Part shown: positions 1 through 7,305 of the stretch, one piece after another
Layout: each line of letters opens with the position of its first letter
How positions within the stretch are numbered: the first letter of the stretch is position 1
Position numbers and translations under genes: made by a program
Assembly: GCA_003599535.1 (NCBI GenBank)
Contig: QZKQ01000130.1
Coordinates: 1 to 50,750, forward strand
Direction: 5' to 3'
Origin: Candidatus Zixiibacteriota bacterium
GTDB taxonomy: Bacteria; Electryoneota; B3-LCP
DNA: 50,750 nt
The notes under the pieces: model-generated
Database searches by the model: none
What the model was told of the DNA's origin: nothing
The model's input: only the letters and a program-made list of their open reading frames with translations

Positions 1-20
1 CCCGGAACGCGCGTTCCGGG
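1..20 (-). terminator. Likely terminator hairpin after the dsr operon
   Basis: The first 20 bases form a perfect hairpin with 8-bp arms (cccggaac / gttccggg) around a gcgc loop. It lies 17 bases beyond the dsrC stop, where the operon would end. The U-run needed for intrinsic termination would fall outside the window, so it cannot be confirmed. Confidence 0.6.
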
Positions 21-37
21 GAAGAGGCGATCATCCT

Positions 38-355
38 TTACACGCAGCCGGTCGGCTTGGGCAGGCCGGCGACCTTGCAGGCGCCCTTGGCCGGGCCGGA
101 AGGATACAGGTCGTAGATCTCCTTCAGGGAGAAACCGGTCTCCTTGCACAGCTTGCGGATCATGGGAGCGATGCCGAACTGCTGATAGTAGTTGCGAAGG
201 TAGTTGGCCACTTTCCAATGGGCTTCGGTCATGTCCATGACGTTTTCGGTGCTGGCCAGGGCCAGGGCCACCTCCTCGTTCCACTTCTCGGGTTCGGCCA
301 TGAAGCCGTCTTCGTCCACTTCGATCTTCACGTTGCCACGTTCGAAGGTTGCCAT
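38..355 (-). CDS. dsrC: DsrC, sulfur-carrier protein of dissimilatory sulfite reductase (TusE/DsrC family)
   Basis: A 105-residue protein that carries sulfur as a DsrC trisulfide made by DsrAB and, in sulfate reducers, reduced again at the membrane by DsrMKJOP. The flexible C-terminal arm holds both redox cysteines: Cys93 and the penultimate Cys104, separated by ten residues (CX10C). This marks true DsrC; TusE-like paralogues keep only the penultimate Cys. A longer reading frame continues upstream, but the ATG at 355 is chosen because GGAGGAG lies about 5 bases before it and family homology begins there. It is the last gene of the dsr operon, 47 bases after dsrL. Soluble and cytoplasmic by inference. 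Confidence 0.95.
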   Translation of the reverse strand: MATFERGNVKIEVDEDGFMAEPEKWNEEVALALASTENVMDMTEAHWKVANYLRNYYQQFGIAPMIRKLCKETGFSLKEIYDLYPSGPAKGACKVAGLPKPTGCV

Positions 356-402
356 GGCGTCTCCTCCTGTTTTAGTTATGGTCGTAGAATTCGTCGTTGC
401 GG

Positions 403-2079
403 TTAGAGCATTTCGATGACGCCGCAGGGGCACTGCTCCGCGCACTTCTTGCAGCCGTTGCAGATTTCCAGCTTGAAGGTGTAGGGCTGTCCCTTGATCA
501 CCGGTTTCTTGATGGCGCCGTCCTGGCAGAAGGACCAGCACTGGCCGCATTCGAAACAGGAGCCGCAGGACATGCAGCGGAAGGCTTCGGCCACGGCCTG
601 CTCCTGGGACAGCGTGGAGGTGATTTCCGCGTCCGGCTGGGCCAGGCGCACTTCGGGATCCAGGTGCCCGGCCTCGGCGCGGATCTTCTGCTCGAAATAG
701 GTGAGCAGCAGGCGGTCGTGGGGCTGGATCTTCAGCTTCTTCTCGTCGGGGAAGGGGAGCCCGCGCAGGTCGCAGTGGATGGCTTCGGCCGCCTTGCGCC
801 CCTGGTAGATGGCGATGGTCACCAGCCCCAGGTCGAGGTCGTCGCCGCCGGCGTAGACGCTCGGCACCCTGGTGTGGCCGTGCTCGTCCGCCTTGATCCA
901 GTCGCGGCCTTCGTGCAGGTCGTCAAAGCCGGTGAAGTCCGGTTCCTGGCTGATGGCGGCGATGATGGTGGAGCAGAACAGTTCGAAGGTGTCGCCGGGG
1001 ATGGGGACGGGACGGCGGCGGCCGGAGGAGTCGGGTTCACCCAATTCCATCCGCTGGCAGACCATGCCCACGGCCCTGCCGTCCTTCTGGATGATTTCCA
1101 GCGGGGCGGCCAGGAAGACCAGCTCCACGTTCTCCTGCTCGGCGCCCACGATCTCCTCCTCAATGGCCGGCATTTCGGTGCGGGTGCGGCGGTAGAGGAT
1201 GGTGACCTTGGCCCCCAGGCGGCGCGACACGCGGGCGGCGTCAATGGCGGTATCCCCGCCGCCGACTACCACCACATGGTCGCCCACTTCCACCGGGACC
1301 TTGCTGTTGACCTTGTTCAGGAAGCCGGTGCCGGTCCAGAGGTTGGGGACGTCCTCGCCGGGGAGGCCCAGCTTCTTGCCCTGGTGCGCTCCGATGCCGA
1401 CGAAGATGGCCTTGTACTCTTTCTGCAGATCGTGATAGGGAATGTCCCGTCCCACCACGGTGTTGGGCTTCAGCTCCACGCCCAAGTCCAGGATGCGCTG
1501 CATTTCGGCGTCCAGGACGTTGCGGGGCAGGCGGTATTCGGGGATGCCGTAGCGCAGCATGCCGCCGGTTTTAGGGAAGGCCTCGAAGACGGTGACCGGA
1601 TAGCCCAGGAGGGCCAACTGGTAGGCGCAGGACATGCCCGCGGGGCCTGATCCGATGATGGCGATCTTCTCGCCGTGGCGCTGGGCGGGGGCGGGGAAGG
1701 CGATCGTCTGCTCCAGGGCCCAGTCGCCGATGAAGCGCTCCAGGTTATTGATGCCCACCGGGCTTTCCTTGTGCTGCCGGTTACAGCCGGTTTCGCAGGG
1801 GTGGGGGCAGACGCGGGCGCAGGAGGCCGGGAAGGGATTCTTCTCGGCCAGGACATTGAACGCCAGGCGGAAGGACTCCTCCATCGTGCGGCCTTGCTTT
1901 TCGGCCAGGGTAATGGCCGTCAGCATCCCGCGGATATTGGTCTGATTGGGGCACTTGTCCATGCAGGGCGCCAGCTTCTCGACCTGGTAGGGGCGCAACG
2001 GAGAGGTTTCCACTGAAGACCCGCCGCCGCCGGAGAAGCTGCGAATGCCGGGTTTTTTCTTTACGACAACTTTGGCCAT
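403..2079 (-). CDS. dsrL: DsrL-like NAD(P)H-dependent iron-sulfur flavoprotein
   Basis: A 558-residue protein of the glutamate-synthase small-subunit family. The N-terminal third has a cysteine-rich iron-sulfur region (CMDKCPNQ, then CARVCPHPCETGC). An FAD fold (IIGSGPAG) and an NAD(P) fold (VVVGGGDTAIDAA) follow. The last 60 residues contain two clusters of ferredoxin-type cysteines (CMSCGSCFECGQC; CNGCKKCAEQCPCG). The extra C-terminal ferredoxin and the position between dsrN and dsrC identify it as DsrL-like rather than GltD. In Allochromatium vinosum DsrL links NAD(H) with reverse DsrAB and DsrC. This protein is about 100 residues shorter than that DsrL (about 655), so it may be of the DsrL-2 type. 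It could supply NAD(P)H electrons to DsrAB or take them away. A Shine-Dalgarno-like GAAGGG precedes the ATG. Confidence 0.85.
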   Translation of the reverse strand: MAKVVVKKKPGIRSFSGGGGSSVETSPLRPYQVEKLAPCMDKCPNQTNIRGMLTAITLAEKQGRTMEESFRLAFNVLAEKNPFPASCARVCPHPCETGCNRQHKESPVGINNLERFIGDWALEQTIAFPAPAQRHGEKIAIIGSGPAGMSCAYQLALLGYPVTVFEAFPKTGGMLRYGIPEYRLPRNVLDAEMQRILDLGVELKPNTVVGRDIPYHDLQKEYKAIFVGIGAHQGKKLGLPGEDVPNLWTGTGFLNKVNSKVPVEVGDHVVVVGGGDTAIDAARVSRRLGAKVTILYRRTRTEMPAIEEEIVGAEQENVELVFLAAPLEIIQKDGRAVGMVCQRMELGEPDSSGRRRPVPIPGDTFELFCSTIIAAISQEPDFTGFDDLHEGRDWIKADEHGHTRVPSVYAGGDDLDLGLVTIAIYQGRKAAEAIHCDLRGLPFPDEKKLKIQPHDRLLLTYFEQKIRAEAGHLDPEVRLAQPDAEITSTLSQEQAVAEAFRCMSCGSCFECGQCWSFCQDGAIKKPVIKGQPYTFKLEICNGCKKCAEQCPCGVIEML

Positions 2080-2177
2080 ATCGCAAACCCTTCGTCAATC
2101 CGCGTTAGTGATTTATTCCTGCCCGAAGCGGGAAAATGTTCAGGTAATGCCCGGCCTCCGCGCGCGATCAGTTTCTC

Positions 2178-2211
2178 GCCCCCGCGGGGCGGGGCGCCGG
2201 GGTGAACCCGG
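2178..2211. other. Intercistronic hairpins between dsrN and dsrL
   Basis: The 134-base gap is by far the widest inside the dsr operon. It starts right after the dsrN stop with two adjacent perfect hairpins: ccggg-gtgaa-cccgg at 2197-2211 and gcccc-cgc-ggggc at 2178-2190. No U-run follows on the minus strand. They could stabilise or process the mRNA, or attenuate transcription between the sulfite reductase genes and dsrL-dsrC. This is inference from structure only. Confidence 0.4.
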
Positions 2212-2213
2212 CT

Positions 2214-3605
2214 TCAGCGCGCCGCGGCACGGGCCAGGGCCACGAAATTGGCCGCCCACTCGGGGACCCCCAGGGCGTGCAGGTGCAGGTAGGAGGCCAG
2301 GGTATTTTTAAAGCGCAGCCCGTCGCGGCCGGGGAAGCAGCCGCTGCCGCGTTCCACGGCGTAGAGGGTGGGGACTTCGCCGCCGGCGGCGGCCACCCGG
2401 GTGTAGTGGAATTCGTGCCCCTTCAGCCGGCGGCCGGCCGGAAACCAGGGGTTGGGCGATTCCACCCGAACTTCCATGTACCCATGCCCCTGGGGCCGGT
2501 CAAACATCGCCAGGTCCAGGGGGAAAACCCCCGCCAGGGCGTGGGTGCGATCCTGCCAGGCCAGCGAGCGGGACAGGTAGATCAGCCCGCCGCATTCGGC
2601 GTAAATGGGGAGGCCGTCGCCGGCGGCTTCGCGCACCGCCCGCAGCAGGGGGGCGTTGGCGGCCAGGCGGGCGGCGTGGGTCTCAGGAAACCCTCCGCCG
2701 ATATAAAGCCCCTGCACCGCCGGCAGGGAAGTATCCGACAAAGAATTGACCGGTATCAATCGGGCCCCGGCAGCCTGCAACGCTTCCAGGTTGTCGGGAT
2801 AGTAAAAGCTGAAGGCGGAATCGTCGAACCAGGCGAGGGGCACCGGTTCGCCGGAGGGCGCCGCGGGCAGGGCGGCCGGCGCGGGGTGCTCCAGGGGGCC
2901 GGCCTCGCCGGCGATGGCCCACAGGCGGTCCAGATCCACGTGCTCTTCCAGAAACTGCGCCAGGCGCGCGCCCAGCGCCTCGGGATCGGGATGCTCCCGG
3001 GGCGTGACCAGCCCCAGGTGCCGGCCGGGCAGATCCGCGGTCTCCCAGCGGGGCAGGGCGCCGACCACGGGGATCCCGCAGGCCTCCTCGATGGCCTGGC
3101 GGGCGACGCGCTGATGACGGGATCCGGCGGTGCGGTTCAGGATGACTCCGGCCAGGCGCACGTCCGGATCCAGGAGCTTGCAGCCCAGCACCAGGGCGGC
3201 GGCGGTGCGGGTGGTCTTGGTGACGTCCAGCACCAGGATCACCGGGGCCTGCAGCAGTTTGGCCAGTTCGGCGGTGCTGTGGGTCCCGGCCGCGTCGGAG
3301 CCGTCGTAGAGGCCGCGGTTGCCTTCCACCAGGCTGCAATCAGCCTCGCGGCTTTGCCGCAGGAAAGATTCCCGGACGGCGTCGAAGCCCATCAAATAGG
3401 TGTCAAGGTTGCGGGCGGGGGTCCCGGAGGCCAGGGTTAGCCAGGCGGCGTCAATGTAGTCCGGACCCTTTTTGAATGCCTGCACCCGCTTTCCCCGCCG
3501 CCGGAAGGCGGCGGCGAGGCCCAGGGTGGTCAGAGTTTTCCCTGCATCCCCGCCGCAGCCGGCGATAACCAGACGGGGCAGTGCCGGCCACGACGAGGAT
3601 GACAC
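2214..3605 (-). CDS. dsrN: DsrN, CbiA-type sirohaem amidase (cobyrinate a,c-diamide synthase family)
   Basis: A 463-residue glutamine amidotransferase. The N-terminal dethiobiotin-synthetase-like P-loop domain has GGDAGKT at about residues 18-24. The C-terminal class I amidotransferase domain has the catalytic Cys in YAECGG and a His in the YLHLHALG region. CbiA enzymes amidate cobyrinate in B12 synthesis. In dsr operons the family member DsrN makes sirohaem amide, the cofactor form found in dissimilatory sulfite reductase. No other cobalamin gene is nearby and it sits 19 bases after dsrD, so the DsrN role is favoured. It starts with GTG, with GGAG about 11 bases upstream. A CbiA role in B12 synthesis cannot be excluded from sequence alone. 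Confidence 0.87.
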   Translation of the reverse strand: MSSSSWPALPRLVIAGCGGDAGKTLTTLGLAAAFRRRGKRVQAFKKGPDYIDAAWLTLASGTPARNLDTYLMGFDAVRESFLRQSREADCSLVEGNRGLYDGSDAAGTHSTAELAKLLQAPVILVLDVTKTTRTAAALVLGCKLLDPDVRLAGVILNRTAGSRHQRVARQAIEEACGIPVVGALPRWETADLPGRHLGLVTPREHPDPEALGARLAQFLEEHVDLDRLWAIAGEAGPLEHPAPAALPAAPSGEPVPLAWFDDSAFSFYYPDNLEALQAAGARLIPVNSLSDTSLPAVQGLYIGGGFPETHAARLAANAPLLRAVREAAGDGLPIYAECGGLIYLSRSLAWQDRTHALAGVFPLDLAMFDRPQGHGYMEVRVESPNPWFPAGRRLKGHEFHYTRVAAAGGEVPTLYAVERGSGCFPGRDGLRFKNTLASYLHLHALGVPEWAANFVALARAAAR

Positions 3606-3624
3606 GGGAATTCCAGCTCCAGGG

Positions 3625-3876
3625 TTAATCGTTGGCGGCGCCTTCCCGATGGGGAAGTTCCAGATAGGTTCCGCCGAAGTAGGTGTAGACGCAACGCCCG
3701 GAATCCACCAGCTCCTTGATGGCTTCCTTGCAGATCTGCTTGTCCACGCGGTCGCCGTAGGCTTCCAGCAAATTCTTGGTCAGATCCATGGGCTTCAGCT
3801 TGCGCAGACCTGTGGCTTCCTTGACCATGTTGAACATGGCTTCGGCAGCCTCTTGAGGAGTAAGCATTTGGGCCAT
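3625..3876 (-). CDS. dsrD: DsrD, small winged-helix activator of dissimilatory sulfite reductase
   Basis: An 83-residue protein directly after dsrB (16 bases) and before dsrN, the standard dsrABDN order. It has the helical wing fold pattern of DsrD, with a C-terminal beta segment YFGGTYLELP resembling the wing of Desulfovibrio DsrD. DsrD raises sulfite reduction by DsrAB and is found mainly in organisms that run the pathway reductively, so it is often used as a marker for sulfite or sulfate reduction. Its presence beside dsrL is notable because dsrL was first linked to sulfur oxidation. Length matches the family (about 75-85 residues). Confidence 0.88.
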   Translation of the reverse strand: MAQMLTPQEAAEAMFNMVKEATGLRKLKPMDLTKNLLEAYGDRVDKQICKEAIKELVDSGRCVYTYFGGTYLELPHREGAAND

Positions 3877-3892
3877 GACAGCCTCACTTTCA

Positions 3893-4975
3893 CTAATACA
3901 TCAAATGCGCGGAACGCTTGAAGGTCAGCCCCGCGTGTTTGAAGTCGTCAATGTGCAGTTTTTCGAACTGGATGCCGGTCAGTTGGAAGAAGCGCGGCCA
4001 ACCGACGCGCTCGATCCACTCGCCCAAGCGCTCGTTCAGGCGGGCGTTGGCCTTCCAGACGTCGATGATGTTGGTGATGGCGTCCACCACTTCCGGCCAG
4101 CGCGGGGGATTGTTGGGAATGTAGGGGATGGCCAGCTTGGAGAACATCGGCTCGTGGCGGGCGTTGGACACCTTGCCGCCGACCCAGATGGAGACGCCGT
4201 CGTTCAGGGGATCGTTCAGCTTCATGGAGGGGCAGACGGTGTAGCAGTTGGCGCAGAACATGCAGCGGTCCTCTTCCACCACTACCGATTCGAAGCCGTT
4301 CACCACGCCCGGGCGAATGGCCGCCGTGGGGCAGGAAGCGGAGACATTGGGGATTTCGCAGGTCTTCTTCAGACTGGCGTGATCGATCATCGGGGGCCGG
4401 CGGTGCACGCCCAGGATGGCGATGTCGGAGCAGTGCACGGCGCCGCACATGTTCAGGCAGCAGGCCAGGGCGATGCGGCACTTGGCCGGCAGGTCTTCGT
4501 TCTGGAAATGCTCGATGACGCCGTCCATGACGGCCTTGACGATGCCGGAAGCGTCGGTGGCGGCGCTGTGGCAGTGGATCCAGCCCTGGGTGTGGACGAT
4601 GCTGGTGATGGAGCGGCCGGTGCCGCCTACGGGGTGTCCCAATTTCGCCAGGTCGGCGATCAGGGCGTCAATCTTGCTGGGATCGGTGAGCATGAACTCG
4701 ATGTTATGCCGGCTGGTGAAGCGCAGGTAGCCTTCGCAGTACTTGTCGGCCAGGTCGCAGATCATGCGGATCTTGTCAATGCTCATCAGGCGCGATCCGC
4801 CGGCGCGCACGGTGTAGAGCTTGTCGCCGGTTTCGGAAGCATGCATCAGCACGCCGGGACGGACGAATTCGTGATACAGCCACTTGCCGTAGTTGGCCTT
4901 GACGGCCGGCGGCAGGAACTGTTCGTAGTGCGGCGGGCCGATATCGGTAATGCGTTTTTTAGTCGGTTCTGGCAT
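3893..4975 (-). CDS. dsrB: Dissimilatory sulfite reductase beta subunit
   Basis: A 360-residue subunit of the cytoplasmic alpha2beta2 enzyme that converts sulfite to DsrC-bound sulfur, or the reverse in oxidisers. Siroheme and iron-sulfur ligand cysteines are visible: CC at 172-173 with Cys177 (CX3C), Cys206 and Cys215. An inserted ferredoxin domain follows with Cys238, 241, 244 and 248 ([11 protein letters not shown]). The family pattern [10 protein letters not shown] is at about 128-137. Length matches DsrB. It lies 57 bases after dsrA and has GAAGGAGA upstream of the ATG. No truncation or frameshift is seen. A phylogeny would be needed to decide between reductive and oxidative DsrB. Confidence 0.97.
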   Translation of the reverse strand: MPEPTKKRITDIGPPHYEQFLPPAVKANYGKWLYHEFVRPGVLMHASETGDKLYTVRAGGSRLMSIDKIRMICDLADKYCEGYLRFTSRHNIEFMLTDPSKIDALIADLAKLGHPVGGTGRSITSIVHTQGWIHCHSAATDASGIVKAVMDGVIEHFQNEDLPAKCRIALACCLNMCGAVHCSDIAILGVHRRPPMIDHASLKKTCEIPNVSASCPTAAIRPGVVNGFESVVVEEDRCMFCANCYTVCPSMKLNDPLNDGVSIWVGGKVSNARHEPMFSKLAIPYIPNNPPRWPEVVDAITNIIDVWKANARLNERLGEWIERVGWPRFFQLTGIQFEKLHIDDFKHAGLTFKRSAHLMY

Positions 4976-5032
4976 GGGTGTTCTCCTTCGGTATTAGTCA
5001 GCGTCAAAAGGGATGTCAGGGGGAAGAGGGGA

Positions 5033-6247
5033 TCAGTTCTGGCCTTCTTCCTCTTCGCCGTCGTCTTCCACCAGGTATTCTTCGTAGAAAACGTAGGGAT
5101 TTTCCCGCGGGTGGGCGACCATTTCGGCGATTGGCTCGACGCCGATCATCTCCAGGAAATTGCCCATGCCGACGCGCTGAATGAATTCGCCAATGCGTTC
5201 CCGGTTCTTGCCTTCTTCGCACCACAGATCCCAGATGCGGCCCACCAGATCCTTCAGATCGCTGTAGGGCGGCTGGGGATTCCAGAAGGGGATCAGGACG
5301 GAGGAGAGCAGGGCGCCCTCGATGATGGGGGCCTTGGACCCGATCAGCACCACCGCTCCCTGGTCCTTGCCGGGGCGCAGCGCCTTGGGCATCAGGTTGA
5401 GGCAGTGCATGCAGTGGCGGCAGGTGCTATTGTCAATGGTCAACTTTTTGCCGGTCCATTCCATGCACTTGCCGGGGCAGAAGTTCACCACGTGCTTCTG
5501 GATGTCCAGCCCCTTCTCGGCATACTCCATGACCGCGTCGTGGTCAATGCGGATGTCGTCGCGCCAGGTGCCGATGATGGAGATGTCGGCGCGGGCCACC
5601 GAGGCCACGCAATCATTGGGGCAGCCGGACATCTTGAACTTGAACTTGTAGGGGAACGCGGGGCGGTGCAGCTCGTCCTGGAAGGACTTGGTCAGATCAT
5701 AGGTCAGGGCCATGGTGTCGTAGCAGGCCCACTCGCAGCGGCTCTTGCCCAGGCAGCAGGAGGGGGTGCGCACGTCGGACCCGGACCCGCCCAGGTCGAA
5801 CCCGACTTCGGTCAGCTCGCTGAAGGTCGGCTCGAGCTCGTCGGTGCGGGTGCCCAGGAGAATGATGTCGCCGGTGGAACCGTGCATGTTGGTCAGGCCG
5901 GAACCGTGACGTTCCCAGATGTCGCAGATTTTGCGGAGTGCGGAGGTGCTGTAGTACCAACCGGAAGGCTGGTTGACGCGGATGGTGTGGAAGTGGGATA
6001 CGTTGGGAAACTCTTCGGGCACGTCGCAGTAGCGGCCGATCACGCCGCCGCCGTACCCCAGCACCCCGACGATCCCGCCATGCTTCCAGTGGCCGATCTT
6101 TTCCCGGTAGGAGCGTTCCAGCAGTCCCAGCAGATCGCGCGACGCGGCATTACGCTTGGCCGCCATCTTGATTTCCGATACAAAGCTGGGCCAGGCTCCC
6201 TTTTCCAGCTCGTCAAGCAGGGGCGTTTTGGGGAATTCGTCCGCCAT
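5033..6247 (-). CDS. dsrA: Dissimilatory sulfite reductase alpha subunit
   Basis: A 404-residue subunit and first gene of the dsr operon. The ligands for the sirohaem-coupled cluster are intact: Cys165-X5-Cys171 (CLGKSRC) and Cys209-X3-Cys213 (CPNDC). A ferredoxin domain follows with Cys257, 261, 276, 279 and 282 (CRHCMHC then NLMP, a DsrA signature). Together with DsrB it carries out the six-electron sulfite reduction, or its reverse. The ATG at 6247 follows an AAGGAGA ribosome site. A promoter lies about 125 bases upstream. The C-terminus is acidic and short. The subunit looks complete and functional. Confidence 0.97.
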   Translation of the reverse strand: MADEFPKTPLLDELEKGAWPSFVSEIKMAAKRNAASRDLLGLLERSYREKIGHWKHGGIVGVLGYGGGVIGRYCDVPEEFPNVSHFHTIRVNQPSGWYYSTSALRKICDIWERHGSGLTNMHGSTGDIILLGTRTDELEPTFSELTEVGFDLGGSGSDVRTPSCCLGKSRCEWACYDTMALTYDLTKSFQDELHRPAFPYKFKFKMSGCPNDCVASVARADISIIGTWRDDIRIDHDAVMEYAEKGLDIQKHVVNFCPGKCMEWTGKKLTIDNSTCRHCMHCLNLMPKALRPGKDQGAVVLIGSKAPIIEGALLSSVLIPFWNPQPPYSDLKDLVGRIWDLWCEEGKNRERIGEFIQRVGMGNFLEMIGVEPIAEMVAHPRENPYVFYEEYLVEDDGEEEEGQN

Positions 6248-6377
6248 GTTCTCTCCTTGATTTTATGGTTAAGTTCCTGGTTTATGGCGATTAATCTTTA
6301 CCAAGGGGGTAAATTCCGGAGGGAAAGGTATTGTTAAAGATCATACAACAAGTTAAAAATTTCACATGCTTGGCGAA

Positions 6378-6406
6378 AATATAACAACCCCGAGGCGAAA
6401 AGTCAA
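6378..6406 (-). promoter_or_regulatory. Vegetative-type promoter of the dsr operon
   Basis: On the minus strand, TTGACT (6406-6401), a 17-base spacer and TATATT (6383-6378). Transcription would begin near 6371, leaving a leader of about 125 bases before dsrA. The same -10 hexamer and spacing recur at the other strong promoters of this window. Confidence 0.8.
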
Positions 6407-6412
6407 GGATTT

Positions 6413-6430
6413 TTATGAAATTTTTCACTC
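6413..6430. promoter_or_regulatory. Rex- or CRP/FNR-like operator upstream of dsrA
   Basis: TTATGAA-ATTT-TTCACTC matches the Rex consensus TTGTGAA-N4-TTCACAA at 11 of 14 defined positions. It also fits the CRP/FNR/HcpR-type TGTGA-N6-TCACA. It abuts the -35 box, centred about 50 bases before the presumed start. Rex regulates energy genes by NADH/NAD ratio in other sulfate reducers; which protein acts here is not known. Confidence 0.45.
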
Positions 6431-6437
6431 TGAAACA

Positions 6438-6459
6438 TTGCAAATTGCAACATTTTGCA
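6438..6459. promoter_or_regulatory. TTGCAA cluster upstream of the dsr promoter
   Basis: Three TTGCA units (6438, 6445, 6455) in 22 bases, two of them the palindrome TTGCAA, lie about 65-90 bases before the presumed dsr transcription start. TGCAAC is also found in the sirC/regulator intergenic region and upstream of the membrane redox operon at 50 kb. A binding site for a shared regulator is inferred. Confidence 0.4.
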
Positions 6460-6661
6460 GGGGCATGAAACAATAATGTTCCATTCATGCCGGGCAGGGA
6501 TCGTATTTCGCCGCATCACGCGGTGTAGGGACAGCAGGCGTAACTGGGCTGGCGGGAAAGGGCGGTCTGCATGCAGTTACGGAAGAACCGTTGGCGCTGT
6601 AGAGGGGAGAGACCATTTCTTTTATCGCGCCGCCGGCCGGGGCATTTTGTGGGATGGCGGG

Positions 6662-7264
6662 TTACCCGGCACCTGCGGCGGGACCGGGCAGTCCTTCCAC
6701 CCGGCCGCTGGCCAGGCGGTAGTATGCCGGGATGATCTTCACCCGGCCGTCCCGCACCAGAGGGGCCAGCCGGGTCGAGGTTTCCAAAGCGGCGACGGTG
6801 CGCTGCAGGTGGACTTTGGTGACGTTTTCCCACAGGTCGCCGGGCCAATCGCGGACCGCTTCCACCGCGGGCCACAGGTGGGCGGCCAGATGCTCCGGGG
6901 CTCCGCCAGGGGGCGGATCCAGCACGGTCCGCACCGCGGCGCACCCTTCGTGCCCCAGGATCAGCGCCAGGGGCAGACGCAAGCTTGTAACCGCCAGTTC
7001 CACGCTTTCCCGGGATACGTCGCCGATCACGGCTCCGGCGGTGCGCACCACGAACAGATCCCCCAGCCCGGCGTCAAAGATGATCTCGGGGCTCAGCCGG
7101 GAATCCGCGCAGGTGACGACGACGGCCCGGGGCGACTGCCCCGCCGCAATCTCCTGCCGGCGAGGAGGCGCCTGGTGAGGGTGCAGCATGGTTCCCGCCA
7201 CGAACCGGGCGTTGCCCTCCCGTAATTCGAGGCAGACCTGTTCCCAGGCTTTCAGCTGGTCCAT
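6662..7264 (-). CDS. Beta-class carbonic anhydrase
   Basis: A 200-residue zinc enzyme interconverting CO2 and bicarbonate. The zinc ligands Cys52, His105 and Cys108 and the Asp54-Arg56 dyad (CADSR; GHEGC) are all present, so it should be active. No signal peptide is visible, so it is probably cytoplasmic. It lies 41 bases downstream of cobA-hemD on the same strand and just before the dsr promoter, so it is likely co-transcribed with the sirohaem genes. Sulfidogenic respiration of organic acids releases CO2, which could explain the link, but that is inference. The start has a purine-rich GGTGGAGG close upstream. Confidence 0.92.
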   Translation of the reverse strand: MDQLKAWEQVCLELREGNARFVAGTMLHPHQAPPRRQEIAAGQSPRAVVVTCADSRLSPEIIFDAGLGDLFVVRTAGAVIGDVSRESVELAVTSLRLPLALILGHEGCAAVRTVLDPPPGGAPEHLAAHLWPAVEAVRDWPGDLWENVTKVHLQRTVAALETSTRLAPLVRDGRVKIIPAYYRLASGRVEGLPGPAAGAG

Positions 7265-7305
7265 TCCTCCACCTCACTATGGATGACAGATTTGGCGTTC
7301 GACAA

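Larger units (their letters stand above)
6248..6661. other. Intergenic region between carbonic anhydrase and dsrA
   Basis: A 414-base gap. The half next to dsrA is AT-rich and holds the dsr promoter, a palindromic operator-like site and a TTGCAA cluster, listed separately. A TTGTT-N11-AACAA inverted repeat at about 6331-6351 lies in the presumed leader. The half next to the carbonic anhydrase gene (6500-6661) returns to normal GC content. I see only very short reading frames there and no family match. Confidence 0.6.

Noticed and set aside
3875-6337. 820-codon open frame on the plus strand opposite dsrB and dsrA
   Set aside because: It is an antisense shadow of two certain genes in GC-rich DNA, with low-complexity Ala/Gly/Val/His composition and no family pattern.
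6516-6620. Short minus-strand frame ending in SYACCPYTA between carbonic anhydrase and the dsr promoter
   Set aside because: The only in-frame ATG close to the end leaves 18 residues, there is no ribosome site, and the longer frame is a shadow of the carbonic anhydrase gene.
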